The notes under the pieces were generated by a model. The model saw only the letters and a program-made list of their open reading frames with translations, was not told where the DNA came from and made no database searches. From contig NZ_JACHJS010000001.1 of the NCBI RefSeq assembly GCF_014203755.1, positions 806,001-870,000 on the forward strand: a DNA stretch of 64,000 bases, in the 5' to 3' direction. Numbering within the stretch: position 1 is the first letter of the stretch; each line of letters starts with the position of its first letter. Shown one piece after another: positions 7,460 through 15,618 of this stretch. Source of the stretch: Saccharothrix violaceirubra (lineage in GTDB: Bacteria; Actinomycetota; Actinomycetes; Mycobacteriales; Pseudonocardiaceae). The position numbers were made by a program, and so were the translations under genes.

Positions 7460-8344
7460 GTGACCGACTGCCTGGCCCGGCGATTCGAGGAACACCGCAC
7501 GCACCTCAAGGCGGTGGCCTACCGGATGCTCGGCTCGCTGACCGACGCCGACGACGCCGTCCAGGAAGCCTGGCTGCGGCTGGACCGCACCGGCACCGCG
7601 GAGATCGACAACCTGGGCGGCTGGCTGACCACGGTCGTCGGCCGGGTCTGCCTGGACATGCTGCGCGCCCGACGGCTGCGCCGCGAGGACCCGCTGGACG
7701 CCCGGCTGCCGGACCCGGTCGTCGACGACGACGACGGCGCCGACCCCGAGCACCGAGCGCTGGTGGCGGACGCCGTAGGCCTGGCGCTGCTGGTCGTGCT
7801 GGAGTCGCTGAACCCGGCCGAACGCCTGGCCTTCGTCCTGCACGACCTGTTCGGCCTGCCGTTCGAGCAGATCGCCCCGATCATGGACCGCACGCCGGTG
7901 GCGACCAGGAAACTCGCGAGCCGCGCCCGCCGACGCGTGCGGGGCGCGACCCCCGTCCCGGACCCCGACCCGGCCGCGCGACGCCGCGTCGTCGATGCCT
8001 TTCTGGCCGCCGCACGCGGTGGCGACCTCACCGCCCTGATGGCCGTCCTCGACCCGGACGTCACGCTGCGCGCCGACGGCGGCAAAGCCCTCCCGGGCGG
8101 CATGATGGTCCTGCACGGTGCCGACGCCGTGGCCGGCCGGCTGGCCACGTTCCACCGCATGGCCACCAGCACGACGACCCGTCACGCACTGGTCAACGGC
8201 ACGGCGGGCCTGGTCAACACCGCGGCGGGGGAGCTGGTCTCGATCATGAGTTTCACGATCGCCGAGGGGCGGATCGTGTCGATCGACATCCTGTCCGACC
8301 CCCACCGGCTGGCGGAACTGGACCTCTCCGACCCAGGCCGCTGA
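7460..8344 (+). CDS. ECF41-group RNA polymerase sigma factor with fused SnoaL-like domain
   Basis: A 294-residue sigma factor. Region sigma2 (about 5-75) shows AVAYRMLGSLTDADDAVQEAWLR and the -10-recognition helix; sigma4 (about 105-165) shows LNPAERLAFVLHDLFGLPFEQIA and the recognition helix. A C-terminal SnoaL/NTF2-like domain (about 180-290) is the ECF41 hallmark and replaces a separate anti-sigma factor. ECF41 genes are known to adjoin CMD, oxidoreductase or epimerase genes; here the divergent operon carries two CMD proteins. Start GTG 7460 follows AAAGGACGA. Both it and the divergent operon have ECF41-like promoters. Confidence 0.93.
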   Translation: MTDCLARRFEEHRTHLKAVAYRMLGSLTDADDAVQEAWLRLDRTGTAEIDNLGGWLTTVVGRVCLDMLRARRLRREDPLDARLPDPVVDDDDGADPEHRALVADAVGLALLVVLESLNPAERLAFVLHDLFGLPFEQIAPIMDRTPVATRKLASRARRRVRGATPVPDPDPAARRRVVDAFLAAARGGDLTALMAVLDPDVTLRADGGKALPGGMMVLHGADAVAGRLATFHRMATSTTTRHALVNGTAGLVNTAAGELVSIMSFTIAEGRIVSIDILSDPHRLAELDLSDPGR

Positions 8345-8498
8345 CCTCCGGCAGGAACCCGGGGAGTGCCACTGCGCCAGGTCGAACGCCTCGGTGCGAA
8401 ATTCCTGGAGCTGGTGTGGCACGACGGTCGATCCCGCCGACGGGCACGGCCGGTGTGACGGCCTCGCGGGACGTTCTTCGAAGAAATCCGCGGGCGGG
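8345..8498. other. intergenic stretch without a recognised gene
   Basis: Between the ECF41 stop and the conserved block before the DHFR-like gene I see no plausible coding frame. The last 30 bases (TTCTTCGAAGAAATCC) include the palindrome TTCTTCGAAGAA and are partly shared with the region upstream of the second DHFR-like copy at 21.16 kb. Confidence 0.5.
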
Positions 8499-8526
8499 TG
8501 TCCGATCGGGGTGGTGGCGTTCGTAG
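8499..8526 (+). promoter_or_regulatory. conserved promoter-like block upstream of the DHFR-YCII-ECF42 cassette
   Basis: TGTCCG at 8499 and CGTAG at 8522 are separated by 17 bases; the same spacing and near-identical sequence recur at 21185-21212 before the second cassette copy (TGTCGG, CGTAG). ECF42 factors have been reported to use a TGTCGA-type -35 with a CG-containing -10 element, so this is a good candidate for an ECF42-autoregulated promoter. Exact -10 is uncertain because CGTTC at 8519 is also present. Confidence 0.5.
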
Positions 8527-8578
8527 AGGGGGTGAGGCCGTCCACGGGAGGCGGCGCCGAGACGAGGGAATCGCGACC

Positions 8579-9175
8579 ATGAAGCTGACGACCATGACCC
8601 AGGTGACCGTCGACGGGGTGCTGCAGGGCAACGGTGCCACCTCCGACGACCCCAGAAACGGCTTCGAGCGCGGCGGCTGGGCCATCGGTCGGGGGGACGA
8701 CGAGACCCACGCGTTCATCAACCGGACCTACGCGCGGGCCGACGCGTTCCTGTTCGGTCGGCTCACCTACGGGCTGTTCGCGGGCGCGTGGGGGTCCTGG
8801 GCGGAACAGGACGTCCCCGGCTGGGAGCCGGTCCTGCGCGCGTTGAACACCCGGCCCAAGTACGTCGTGTCGAGCACGCTCACCGCGCCGACCTGGTCGG
8901 GCACCACCGTCCTGTCCGGCGACGTCGCCACCGCCATCGCCGCCCTGAAGGCCGTGCCCGGCGGCGAGTTGCAGGTGCACGGCAGCGGCGCGCTGGTCCG
9001 GTGGCTGCTGGCCAACGAACTGGTCGACGAGCTGACCCTGCTGACCATCCCGGTGGTCCTCGGCCAGGGCACGCGGCTGTTCCCCGACGAGGGGCCCGAC
9101 CTCGCGCTCGACGTGGTCGAGTCACGCGTGGACTCGAAGGGTGTGACGATCCAGGTCTACCGCCCGCGGTACTGA
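8579..9175 (+). CDS. dihydrofolate reductase family (RibD C-terminal-like) protein
   Basis: A 198-residue NADPH-dependent reductase-fold protein of the DHFR/RibD-C superfamily (YyaP/YwjB type). Features: N-terminal TTMTQVTVDGVLQG, GSGALVRWLL with the nucleotide-loop HGSG, and TIPVVLGQGTRLFP near the C-terminus, all typical. It is not a classical folate enzyme. ATG 8579 is chosen because the second cassette copy starts at the same aligned point. It is followed by YCII and ECF42 genes, a known genomic association, and probably shares a transcript with them, 27 bases apart. Confidence 0.88.
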   Translation: MKLTTMTQVTVDGVLQGNGATSDDPRNGFERGGWAIGRGDDETHAFINRTYARADAFLFGRLTYGLFAGAWGSWAEQDVPGWEPVLRALNTRPKYVVSSTLTAPTWSGTTVLSGDVATAIAALKAVPGGELQVHGSGALVRWLLANELVDELTLLTIPVVLGQGTRLFPDEGPDLALDVVESRVDSKGVTIQVYRPRY

Positions 9176-9202
9176 AGTCCCCGACAACGGCAGGAGATGG
9201 GC

Positions 9203-9526
9203 ATGCGGTACCTGGTTTCCGTCATCGACGACCGGGAGAACCCCGGCAGCACCGACCGGCGGCCCGCGATCAGCGAGTTCAACGAACGGCTGATCGCCGA
9301 GGGCTACTGGGTCTTCGCGGGCGGGCTCGCGGACACCGACACGGCCACGGTCGTGGACAACCGGGGCGAGCAGGTCGTGTTCAGCGACGGGCCGTTCGTG
9401 GAGTCGAAGGAGTACCTCGCCGGGGTCTGGGTGTGGGAGGCGCCCGACCTGGACGTGGCGCTCAAGCTCGCCACCGAGGCGTCGCGGATCTGCGACCGCA
9501 AGATCGAGGTGCGGCCGTTCCGGTGA
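9203..9526 (+). CDS. YCII/DGPF-domain protein
   Basis: A 107-residue member of the YCII (DGPF) family, ferredoxin-like fold. The defining motif is SDGPFVESKEYLAGVWVWEA at about residue 60. DGPF proteins are the typical partners of ECF42 sigma factors and are thought to be linked to their regulon; the biochemical role is unknown. ATG 9203 is preferred to 9197 since GGAG lies 6 bases upstream and the paralogue at 21890 aligns there. Its stop overlaps the GTG of the sigma gene (GTGA), so it is translationally coupled. Confidence 0.9.
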   Translation: MRYLVSVIDDRENPGSTDRRPAISEFNERLIAEGYWVFAGGLADTDTATVVDNRGEQVVFSDGPFVESKEYLAGVWVWEAPDLDVALKLATEASRICDRKIEVRPFR

Positions 9527-10737
9527 CCGAGGCGGCGGTCGTCCGTGCCCACCGGGAGGAGTGGGCACGGCTGGTCGCCGTCCTGACCAAGCGCTTCGGC
9601 GACCTCGACGTCGCCGAGGAGGCGGCGGCCGAGGCGTTCGCGACCGCCGTCGAACGGTGGCCGGTCGCCGGCGTGCCCCCCAACCCCGGTGCGTGGCTGA
9701 CCACCACGGCCAACCGCAAGGCCATCGACCGACTGCGGCGTGAGAGCAGACGCGACGACAAGCACGGGGAGGCGTTGACGGTGCACGACGACGACGCGCC
9801 CGTCGGCGCCATCGACGACGACCGGCTCAGGTTGGTCTTCACCTGCTGCCACCCGGCACTGGCGATGGACGCCCGCGTAGCGTTGACGCTGCGCATGGTC
9901 GGCGGCCTGACCGTGCCCGAGGTCGCCCGCGCCTTCCTGGTGGCCGAAAGCGCCATGGGACGGCGGATCACCCGCGCGAAAACCAAGATCAAGGAGGCCC
10001 GCATCCCCTACCGCGTGCCGGCCACCGAGGACCTCCCGGCCCGGGTCTCCGGCGTGCTGGCCGTGCTGTACCTGGTGTTCAACGAGGGCTACCTGGCCAC
10101 CGGCCCCGACACCGACCCGGTACGCCAGGACCTGACCGCCGAGGCGATCCGCCTGACCCGCCTGATCCGCGAACTGCTGCCACAGGACGGGGAGGTGACC
10201 GGCCTGCTCGCGTCGATGCTGCTCACCGAGGCCCGCCGCCCCGCCCGCGTATCGGCGACCGGCGAACTCGTGACGCTCGCGGAGCAGGACCGAGGAGCCT
10301 GGAACACGGACCTGATAGCCGAGGGCCACGGACTGGTACGCGAACGCCTCGCGACCGGCGAACCCCCAGGCCGCTACCAGCTCCTCGCCGCGATCAACGC
10401 CGTCCACACCTCGGCCCGCGACATCCGCGACACCGACTGGTCACAGATCCTCGCCCTGTACGACCACCTCGCCCGCGTCGACCCGTCACCGATCGTCGCC
10501 CTCAACCGCGCCGTCGCCGTGGCCGAACTGGACGGCCCCGAGGTAGCCCTGACAATCGTGGACCGCCTCGAAAACACCCTGTCCGGCTACCACGCCTACC
10601 ACGCCACCCGCGCCGACCTACTCCGCAGGCTGGGCCGAAGTGGACAGTCGCGCGCGGCCTACGACAGGGCCATCGACCTGGCCGGCAACACCGCCGAGAC
10701 CGCCCACCTCACCCGCCGCCGCGACCAACTGCGATGA
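9523..10737 (+). CDS. ECF42-group RNA polymerase sigma factor with TPR-like C-terminal domain
   Basis: A 404-residue sigma factor. Sigma2 (about 5-75) shows VLTKRFGDLDVAEEAAAEAF, sigma4 (about 110-170) LTLRMVGGLTVPEVARAFLV, and a long helical C-terminal domain (about 190-404) contains LYLVFNEGYLA and IRLTRLIRELLP. The C-terminal domain is the ECF42 signature and is required for activity in studied members. GTG 9523 overlaps the DGPF gene stop. It overlaps the 3' end of the convergent small gene by 29 bases. A decayed paralogue of the whole cassette sits at 21.3-23.3 kb. Confidence 0.93.
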   Translation: MTEAAVVRAHREEWARLVAVLTKRFGDLDVAEEAAAEAFATAVERWPVAGVPPNPGAWLTTTANRKAIDRLRRESRRDDKHGEALTVHDDDAPVGAIDDDRLRLVFTCCHPALAMDARVALTLRMVGGLTVPEVARAFLVAESAMGRRITRAKTKIKEARIPYRVPATEDLPARVSGVLAVLYLVFNEGYLATGPDTDPVRQDLTAEAIRLTRLIRELLPQDGEVTGLLASMLLTEARRPARVSATGELVTLAEQDRGAWNTDLIAEGHGLVRERLATGEPPGRYQLLAAINAVHTSARDIRDTDWSQILALYDHLARVDPSPIVALNRAVAVAELDGPEVALTIVDRLENTLSGYHAYHATRADLLRRLGRSGQSRAAYDRAIDLAGNTAETAHLTRRRDQLR

Positions 10738-10990
10738 CCGGAACTCCGTGCACCTCTTCAAGGCCGTCCTGAAGTTTCGTCCAGCCATCGGTCCGGTCGG
10801 CCCAGGCAGCGCTCTCGAAGAGCTTTCTCTTGGCTTCCGACAGGGTCATCCCATGGAGCCTTGTCAACACGCGGACGCACTCCATCGGCGAAAATTCCCC
10901 CATCCGCAACCGATGCGGCACTTCGTCGCTGTCCGGCAGGTCGGCAATCCCGCTGCGGGCGATGAGGCCGTCAAGGGCTGAACGGTCCAC
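10709..10990 (-). CDS. small conserved hypothetical protein
   Basis: A 93-residue soluble protein, MDRSALDGLIARSGI through MTLSEAKRKLFESAAWAD. The helical segment LSEAKR...F/W...SAAWAD recurs in small actinomycete hypothetical proteins, which supports a real gene. It has no known domain. Its 3' end overlaps the ECF42 gene by 29 bases in convergent orientation. Start ATG 10990 has GGAGG-like sequence upstream on the minus strand (CCGGAGGC). Confidence 0.6.
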   Translation of the reverse strand: MDRSALDGLIARSGIADLPDSDEVPHRLRMGEFSPMECVRVLTRLHGMTLSEAKRKLFESAAWADRTDGWTKLQDGLEEVHGVPVIAVGRGGG

Positions 10991-11250
10991 GCCGGCCTCC
11001 GGAGGATGTCAGGGACACGCAGTGCCGATCTTCCCCGACTCGTGTGCTCGGCGTGGCGAACCTCGGACAGTCGCGACATCGTGTTCACCGTGACGCGGTC
11101 GAAGTCCGGAACGACCTCTCGGCGGCGTGCTGTGCGCCGTGCTCGACCACACGGTGGCGGATCGCGTCCTCGCCGTCGGCGCGGCCGGCATCGGCGCACG
11201 GACACCGGCCGGGCCGCACGTCCTATCGTCTACTTCCGGAAGGCGATCCG
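10991..11250. other. intergenic region, no recognised gene
   Basis: About 260 bases between a minus-strand and a plus-strand small gene. It must contain divergent promoters, but I cannot pick clear -35/-10 pairs. On the minus strand a frame reads VVPDFDRVTVNTMSRLSEVR, which might be residual coding sequence, without a recognisable family. Confidence 0.35.
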
Positions 11251-11655
11251 ATGACGCTGGTCGAAGAGATCTACGTCGAGGACAGCCTCGGTGTGGCATC
11301 CATCGAACTTCCGAAGGGCTTCAAGCCGAAACGCCCGCACGGAATGCTCGTGGGTGTCACCGCCCAGTGGGTTGCCTCGGCGTCGGACGACGACCGCCGC
11401 GCCGTCGTCGCCGCCGTGATCCGAGCACTGCCCGGAGTGGTCGACCCCTGCGACGAGGAGAACTTCCTCCGGCAGGTGGGTTCCGATCAATGGTGGCTCG
11501 GTCAGGTCGTCCTGCGACTGGAATACCGCGACGGCGAGATCCTGCTGCTCCCGGGCTCGGACGGCGACTTTCTCCACGTCGTCCACCCGGCGGATTCCCG
11601 TGACGTGAGCACGGTCGTGACCGAGGTCCTCCGCCGGTATGCGAGCGGTGCATGA
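11251..11655 (+). CDS. conserved hypothetical protein
   Basis: A 134-residue soluble protein beginning MTLVEEIYVEDSLGVASIEL, mixed alpha/beta, with FLRQVGSDQWWLGQVVLRLE and a C-terminal helix. ATG 11251 has GGAAGG 7-12 bases upstream and third-position GC is strong, so it is a real gene. No known family was recognised; the compact acidic character would suit an immunity or SUKH-like role but no diagnostic motif is visible. It stands alone before the truncated EF-G-like paralogue. Confidence 0.65.
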   Translation: MTLVEEIYVEDSLGVASIELPKGFKPKRPHGMLVGVTAQWVASASDDDRRAVVAAVIRALPGVVDPCDEENFLRQVGSDQWWLGQVVLRLEYRDGEILLLPGSDGDFLHVVHPADSRDVSTVVTEVLRRYASGA

Positions 11656-11731
11656 GGGGCTCGTCGATTCCCGCGGCCAGGTACCGCACGACCAGTGCCG
11701 GATCGGTGGTCGCGTTCGTGGAGGGAGTGAG

Positions 11732-12050
11732 GCGCACGACCGGGCGGTTCGGGAACGAGCACTACTTCCGGAATACGATCTACCACCTGTTCACGAACAC
11801 CAGGAGTTGGCCATGTCCGACAGTCGCATCGGCGAGTACCGGCTCAGGCGCCGGCACGCCGGCGTCGGCCAGGTCCGCCGTCCGGACGCGGCGGACCTCG
11901 CGGTGGCGGACGCGTTCGGCGTGGCCGATCGGCTGCGACCGGTCTTCCGCCAGAGGTGGACTGTCGACGTCTCTTCTTGAGGTCCACGCGACCGTTTCCG
12001 AAGGCCGGCAACGTCCGAGCGCTCTGCCGATCTGCCACTCGGCGGCCGTG
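11732..12050 (+). repeat. dispersed duplicate (copy 1) of the region at 60.8-61.4 kb
   Basis: From 11732 the sequence matches 60824 onward almost base for base for about 110 bases, including CGGAATACGATCTACCACC and CAGGAGTTG before the start codon. The match resumes after an internal deletion and continues past the stop (GAGGTCCACRCGA, CGTCCGAGYGCTCT). The two copies lie 49 kb apart in the same orientation. Copy 1 lacks about 240 internal bases. Confidence 0.85.
11813..11980 (+). pseudogene. internally deleted paralogue of the EF-G-domain-IV-like gene
   Basis: A 55-residue frame: MSDSRIGEYRLRRRHAGVG, then a jump to VADAFGVADRLRPVFRQ and a stop at the same point as the 134-residue gene at 60905-61309. 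The central three fifths (the beta-sheet core) are missing, yet the deletion keeps the frame open. The upstream 80 bases, including the ribosome site AGGAG, are conserved with the intact copy. I regard it as non-functional, although an expressed mini-protein cannot be excluded. Confidence 0.7.
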
Positions 12051-12288
12051 GGCGCTGGACGACCTGCCGCTGGGCGCGTTGCGCCGCCGTTCGCGGGAGA
12101 TCGACGCCGAGCGGACCACCGCCTCCGGCAGGGGCGACGTCATGAGCCGATGGACGGCGAACAGCGCCGGGTGCGGGGAATCCTCAGCCGCTTCGGCCGA
12201 TCGCGATCCGGCAGCGTGCTTCGAACTGGCCCGGCCTGGTCCGCTCGCGGTTCCGTCGGCTGGATGTCGAACGGCGCGTCGGTGGCGA

Positions 12289-12579
12289 CTACGCCTGTTC
12301 GGCGTCGACCGTCGTCGCGGGCGGATTGCTGGGCTGCCGGCGGTTCTCGAGCGTGATTCCACACCGACCGGCCAGCGCGACACCGGCGCCGATCGTGGCG
12401 GCCACCGGAGCGGCCAGCACGGCGACGACCCCGAGGGCCACGGGCACCTCCAACACCACGTCGTTCTTGCTGTCCCGCACGACCACACGACGGTTGATGC
12501 CCTCGTCGACCAATCCGCGAACGGCATCGACCACGGCGTCGACGGCGCTGCGGGAGGACTCGGGCTTGAACTCGCTCAT
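12289..12579 (-). CDS. DUF4342-like membrane-associated protein
   Basis: A 96-residue protein, MSEFKPESSRSAVDAVVDAV, then RRVVVRDSKNDVVLEVPVAL and a hydrophobic segment GVVAVLAAPVAATIGAGVAL. The order (amphipathic helix, beta pair ending in evPv, AAPVAA membrane stretch) fits the DUF4342 family of small proteins that resemble UBA-like/ membrane regulators; function unknown. ATG 12579 is preceded by GAGGAGAG. It stands alone among decayed genes. Confidence 0.7.
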   Translation of the reverse strand: MSEFKPESSRSAVDAVVDAVRGLVDEGINRRVVVRDSKNDVVLEVPVALGVVAVLAAPVAATIGAGVALAGRCGITLENRRQPSNPPATTVDAEQA

Positions 12580-12772
12580 GACTCTCCTCGGACTGCGGAT
12601 GTCTTTGACACCTCCAGAGTGCCCGCGATCGGGCACCCTGCCATCGGGGTTTTCCCTGACCCGTGCCGGACTTTTCCCCGGGAACATGTTCGGCGTCACG
12701 GCCCGGGTCGTCGTGATCCGCCCGGCGGTCGGTCGATCGATGGGTGGCTCGGTCGCCCAGGGTCAATCGAGC

Positions 12773-12807
12773 GGTTCTGTCGTTGACACGCAATCAACGA
12801 CAGAACC
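12773..12807. repeat. perfect 14-bp inverted repeat (hairpin)
   Basis: GGTTCTGTCGTTGA at 12773-12786 pairs perfectly with TCAACGACAGAACC at 12794-12807 around the 7-base loop CACGCAA. It lies just downstream of the transposase remnant on the minus strand. It may be a terminator or a pair of abutting insertion-sequence ends. I cannot decide between these. Confidence 0.6.
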
Positions 12808-12829
12808 ACACGAGCGGTGTAACCCGGGT

Positions 12830-12985
12830 TGAAGAGAAGGCCAGGAGCGGCACGAACCAGGCGTTGTCCCAGAGCCGGACGATCGCCGGGTACCGGGCGT
12901 CCCAGGCGTCGGCGAACTCCGCGAAGCGCTCCTTCGCGGCAGCGTCGGTCGGGGGCGGTGTAGACCGGCATCAGCACGTCGGCCA
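12830..12985 (-). pseudogene. remnant of an IS256-family (Mutator-type) transposase
   Basis: On the minus strand one frame reads AKERFAEFADAWDARYPAIV followed by RLWDNAWFVPLLAFS. This is the conserved segment ahead of the C-terminal 'YTTNAIESLN' motif of IS256-type transposases, with a two-residue deletion. The upstream bases read VADVLMPVYTAPD in another frame, so at least one frameshift is present. Both termini of the gene are missing. Degenerate relic of an old insertion. Confidence 0.6.
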
Positions 12986-13077
12986 CCCGCCGGATGGTGA
13001 TCCCGGTCGACCCTGTTCCGGCGCGAACTCCGTTGCCCGTCTCAGCCGCCTTGACAGTCAGGCCCTGACCACATGGC

Positions 13078-13659
13078 CTAGAACACGAAGCAGTCGGCGA
13101 AGGCGGATTCACGCGAGTCCCGAGCGAGGGCCGCGATTCCACCACCCGCGTTGCGCTCGACCTGTGCCGCCTCGGTGGAGTGCGGCGTGGTCGACTTGCA
13201 GGACACCGGCGAGCTGTGGCCCGACATCAGGTAGTCGCACCGGCCGTTGCGGTTGTCCGGCAGGCCGAGGATGTGCCCCAGCTCGTGCGTGGCGATCCGC
13301 GGCGGGTAGAAGCCGTCGTTCACGGCTTCGCGGCCCATGTACACCGTGCCCCGGCCGAAGCCGGACTGGTAGGTGCGCGGCCAGCCGTTGTCCGCGTACA
13401 CCCGGACAGCCGCGTTGCCGCCGGTCGCCGGCTTGAGCTGGACGTTGCGCACGGCCTTGTTCCACGCCGCCGCGCCCTCGTCGACCGCGGCCTTGAACTC
13501 TTGAGCCTGGCTCGCGTCGTAGTAGACGACGCGCACGGCGGTAGGCGCCGGCGCCGCGACAGCCGTGCCACCGCCGAACCCCTGCACCAGGGCGAACGAC
13601 AGCACCAGCGTGAAGGCCGCCGCCAGCGAACCGGCGGTGCGGCGAAGGGTCGTTGTCAT
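13078..13659 (-). CDS. snpA: snapalysin-family secreted metalloprotease
   Basis: A 193-residue zinc endopeptidase of family M7 (small neutral protease). An N-terminal signal peptide (RRTAGSLAAAFTLVLSFALV, cleavage after AVAA) precedes the mature domain with VRVVYYDASQAQEFKAAVDE. The zinc motif HExxHxxGxxD is ATHELGHILGLPDNRNG, followed by CDYLMSGHSSPVSC with two cysteines. Secretion outside the cell is expected. The usual adjacent LysR activator is absent; instead a decayed trypsin-like protease gene lies 3 bases upstream. Start ATG 13659. Confidence 0.92.
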   Translation of the reverse strand: MTTTLRRTAGSLAAAFTLVLSFALVQGFGGGTAVAAPAPTAVRVVYYDASQAQEFKAAVDEGAAAWNKAVRNVQLKPATGGNAAVRVYADNGWPRTYQSGFGRGTVYMGREAVNDGFYPPRIATHELGHILGLPDNRNGRCDYLMSGHSSPVSCKSTTPHSTEAAQVERNAGGGIAALARDSRESAFADCFVF

Positions 13660-13662
13660 GGG

Positions 13663-14208
13663 TCACCTTTCGATCTGTTGCTTGATCCAGGTCGTATGCC
13701 GCGCGATGCCGGTGCGGAGGGTGCCGGCGCGCTCACCACCGCGGTCTCCCGGTCCAAGTCGACGGTCACCGCGGACACGCGGGTCGGAAGAGTCACCGCC
13801 CACGAGGCGGGAGTCGCCGTACGGCAGCCGGGGGAATCCCGGCTCGTGCGGCATCGGACGAGGAGCCGTGCGGTGGCGCGGGGTGCGGGCCGACGCCGCG
13901 GCCGCGTTGTGGACCGGCGTGGGCAGGCGCGTCAGCGTCGGGTCGGTGCCCGGCTTGGTGATCCGGCCGACGCGGCGCCTCAAGCTCCGGGAGGTCGAGC
14001 CGCCTCGGCCCGCGGACGCTCCGCCGTGGTGGCCGGCGGTCACGATCCACCGGGGAGCCGCCGCGGCTGTCGTCCGGGTCATCGCCCACGGATGGGTCAC
14101 GGTGGCGTTGCCGCCGCCGATGACGCGCGGAGGGGCTCGCTCGCGTCGGTGAGCGACGCGTGGACAGGGTGGAACGGCCGCGCGGGCGGCCGACAGTGCC
14201 TTGCGCAT
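13663..14208 (-). pseudogene. decayed trypsin-like (S1) serine protease
   Basis: The open frame still shows the S1 landmarks: mature N-terminus RVIGGGNATVTHPWAM, the histidine box APRWIVTAGHH, a GDSxxP-like VGGDSSDP and the C-terminal helix ARHTTWIKQQI. However the strand between the first two is shortened, the catalytic Asp region (DVALL) cannot be found, the middle is low-complexity, and the cysteine after the His is lost. The start MRKALSAARAAV suggests an eroded signal peptide. It ends 3 bases before snapalysin, so it may once have shared its transcript. Confidence 0.6.
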
Positions 14209-15572
14209 CGAGGTCTTCCGATCAGCGGCGTCTCACCGCGTGCGGGAACGAGCAGGCAGGGTGTGCTCGCGTCGTGGTACCGGCGCCACCTCCTCGGGCG
14301 ACGGGCCGGCGCGGTGCGACCGCTGATCGTGGCCGCCGCATTCCGGCGGTGGCCCAGGATTCTCCTCGCGCCGCTCCGCCACGCGGAACCTACTTTCTGC
14401 TTGATTCTCCCGAATCGCGGCGTCGGCGGCGTGTTCGACGACGGTGTGCGCCCTGCTCGGCTGCCGATGCCGGCGGCCGGAGTGGTCCGCGTGGACGAGA
14501 AATCCCGAGGTATTTCGGGTGATTCGGGCCTTTTGGTGGATGCGTCAAGAAAACGGTCGCGAACGTGGTGACCAACGCGATCGACGGTTCGACCGAATTG
14601 GTCGACTTCGCCGGCGCGTGCACCGCCGGGGTCGGGTCGGGGCACCGCGAGCACCATGGGAACGCGTTCGATGTGGACCAAGGATCCGATGGGATCCGCC
14701 GGGCCAGGTCGGTGACGGTCCACCGGGGCCGCCGGTCCGAGGTCGATCATCGCCGCGCCCGGCAGGGTGCCGACCGTGACCACACACTCGTCCGGTCCCG
14801 TGATCCGACCTTTCGACGTCCGCGCGGACAGGGCGAATGCCGTTACCCGGGTCCCGTCGATCAGTATTCCCTGCCATCTCGACTTGCCATTTTAGATTCA
14901 CCCGTTCGGGCGTGTATTTGTTGCTGATTTTCCGATCTAATGGCAGTGCGTCGTCATATTGGCGACACGAGGGGAATTCGGGTGTTCGGGGGAACATTTA
15001 TGAATTGCCGATGAGGAATTTCCGGCTGTGCGGTCGCATGGCATGCGCGCGGAAAGTGCTCGCGCGAGGCGCGCTGTAGCGTCCCGAAATGCGCCGATTA
15101 TCCGGTGGCGTGCCGTCTCTCCGGCCTGTTCCACCATGTCCGGCATCGTGTGGCACGCGCTTCGCAATCGTCGGATCGGAAAGGTGGTCCGGCGGAACCG
15201 GGCGGGTCCGAGCCGGCCGGGTCGGTCGACGATGACAGCGAGTCGGCCGGCGACGTGGACACCTGCGCGTCGAGTACCACCGAAGCGGGGCAGTGCCGCC
15301 GTGCGGATCGAAAGGGTCGTGCGGGAGAGCATGGCCACGTCACTCCCTCCGTCATCACGTCGAGGACTCTCGGCGTCGGGAGATCCCGCCGTGCGGCGAT
15401 GTGCCCGGCGTGAGCGCGGCCGGCTGCACAGCTTCCTCGGGCTGATCGCGGTTCGGTCGACCACGGTCGAGCACACCGGTAAGGCCCGACCCGCGCACGT
15501 AGGGGAGCGGTCTGGTGCTCGCCCACGCGCAAGCGGCGGTCGGCGACACCCTGTTCAACCCGTCTCGTGAGC
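14209..15572. other. 1.36-kb region without a convincing gene
   Basis: None of the frames here shows a recognisable domain, a ribosome site with GC-rich third positions, or a signal peptide. GC falls clearly between about 14880 and 15020 (for example TGCTGATTTTCCGATCTAA), which would suit a promoter region or transferred DNA. A short frame at 15011-15079 (MRNFRLCGRMACARK, 22 residues) is too small to call. I consider the stretch degenerate or regulatory. Confidence 0.5.
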
Positions 15573-15595
15573 GCTCCCGGGGTTCTTCCGGGAGC
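15573..15595. terminator. GC hairpin upstream of the nuclease gene
   Basis: GCTCCCGG and CCGGGAGC pair perfectly (8 bp) around GGTTCTT. It lies 23 bases before the GTG of the NucA/NucB-domain gene, so it may be a 5'-leader hairpin or a terminator insulating it from upstream transcription. Confidence 0.45.
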
Positions 15596-15618
15596 ACCAA
15601 GAAAGGGATGGTCATGGC

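Noticed and set aside
11696..11721. A third copy of the ECF42-type promoter block (TGCCGG ... CGTGG, with CGCGTTCGTGGAGGGAGTGA)
   Set aside because: Similar sequence, but the spacing is 15 rather than 17 and the -35 is altered, so I did not list it as a promoter; it may be a decayed copy.
14545..15570. Several 140-180-residue frames in the gene-free region at 14.2-15.6 kb
   Set aside because: No ribosome sites, no domains, weak codon bias; they overlap one another on both strands.
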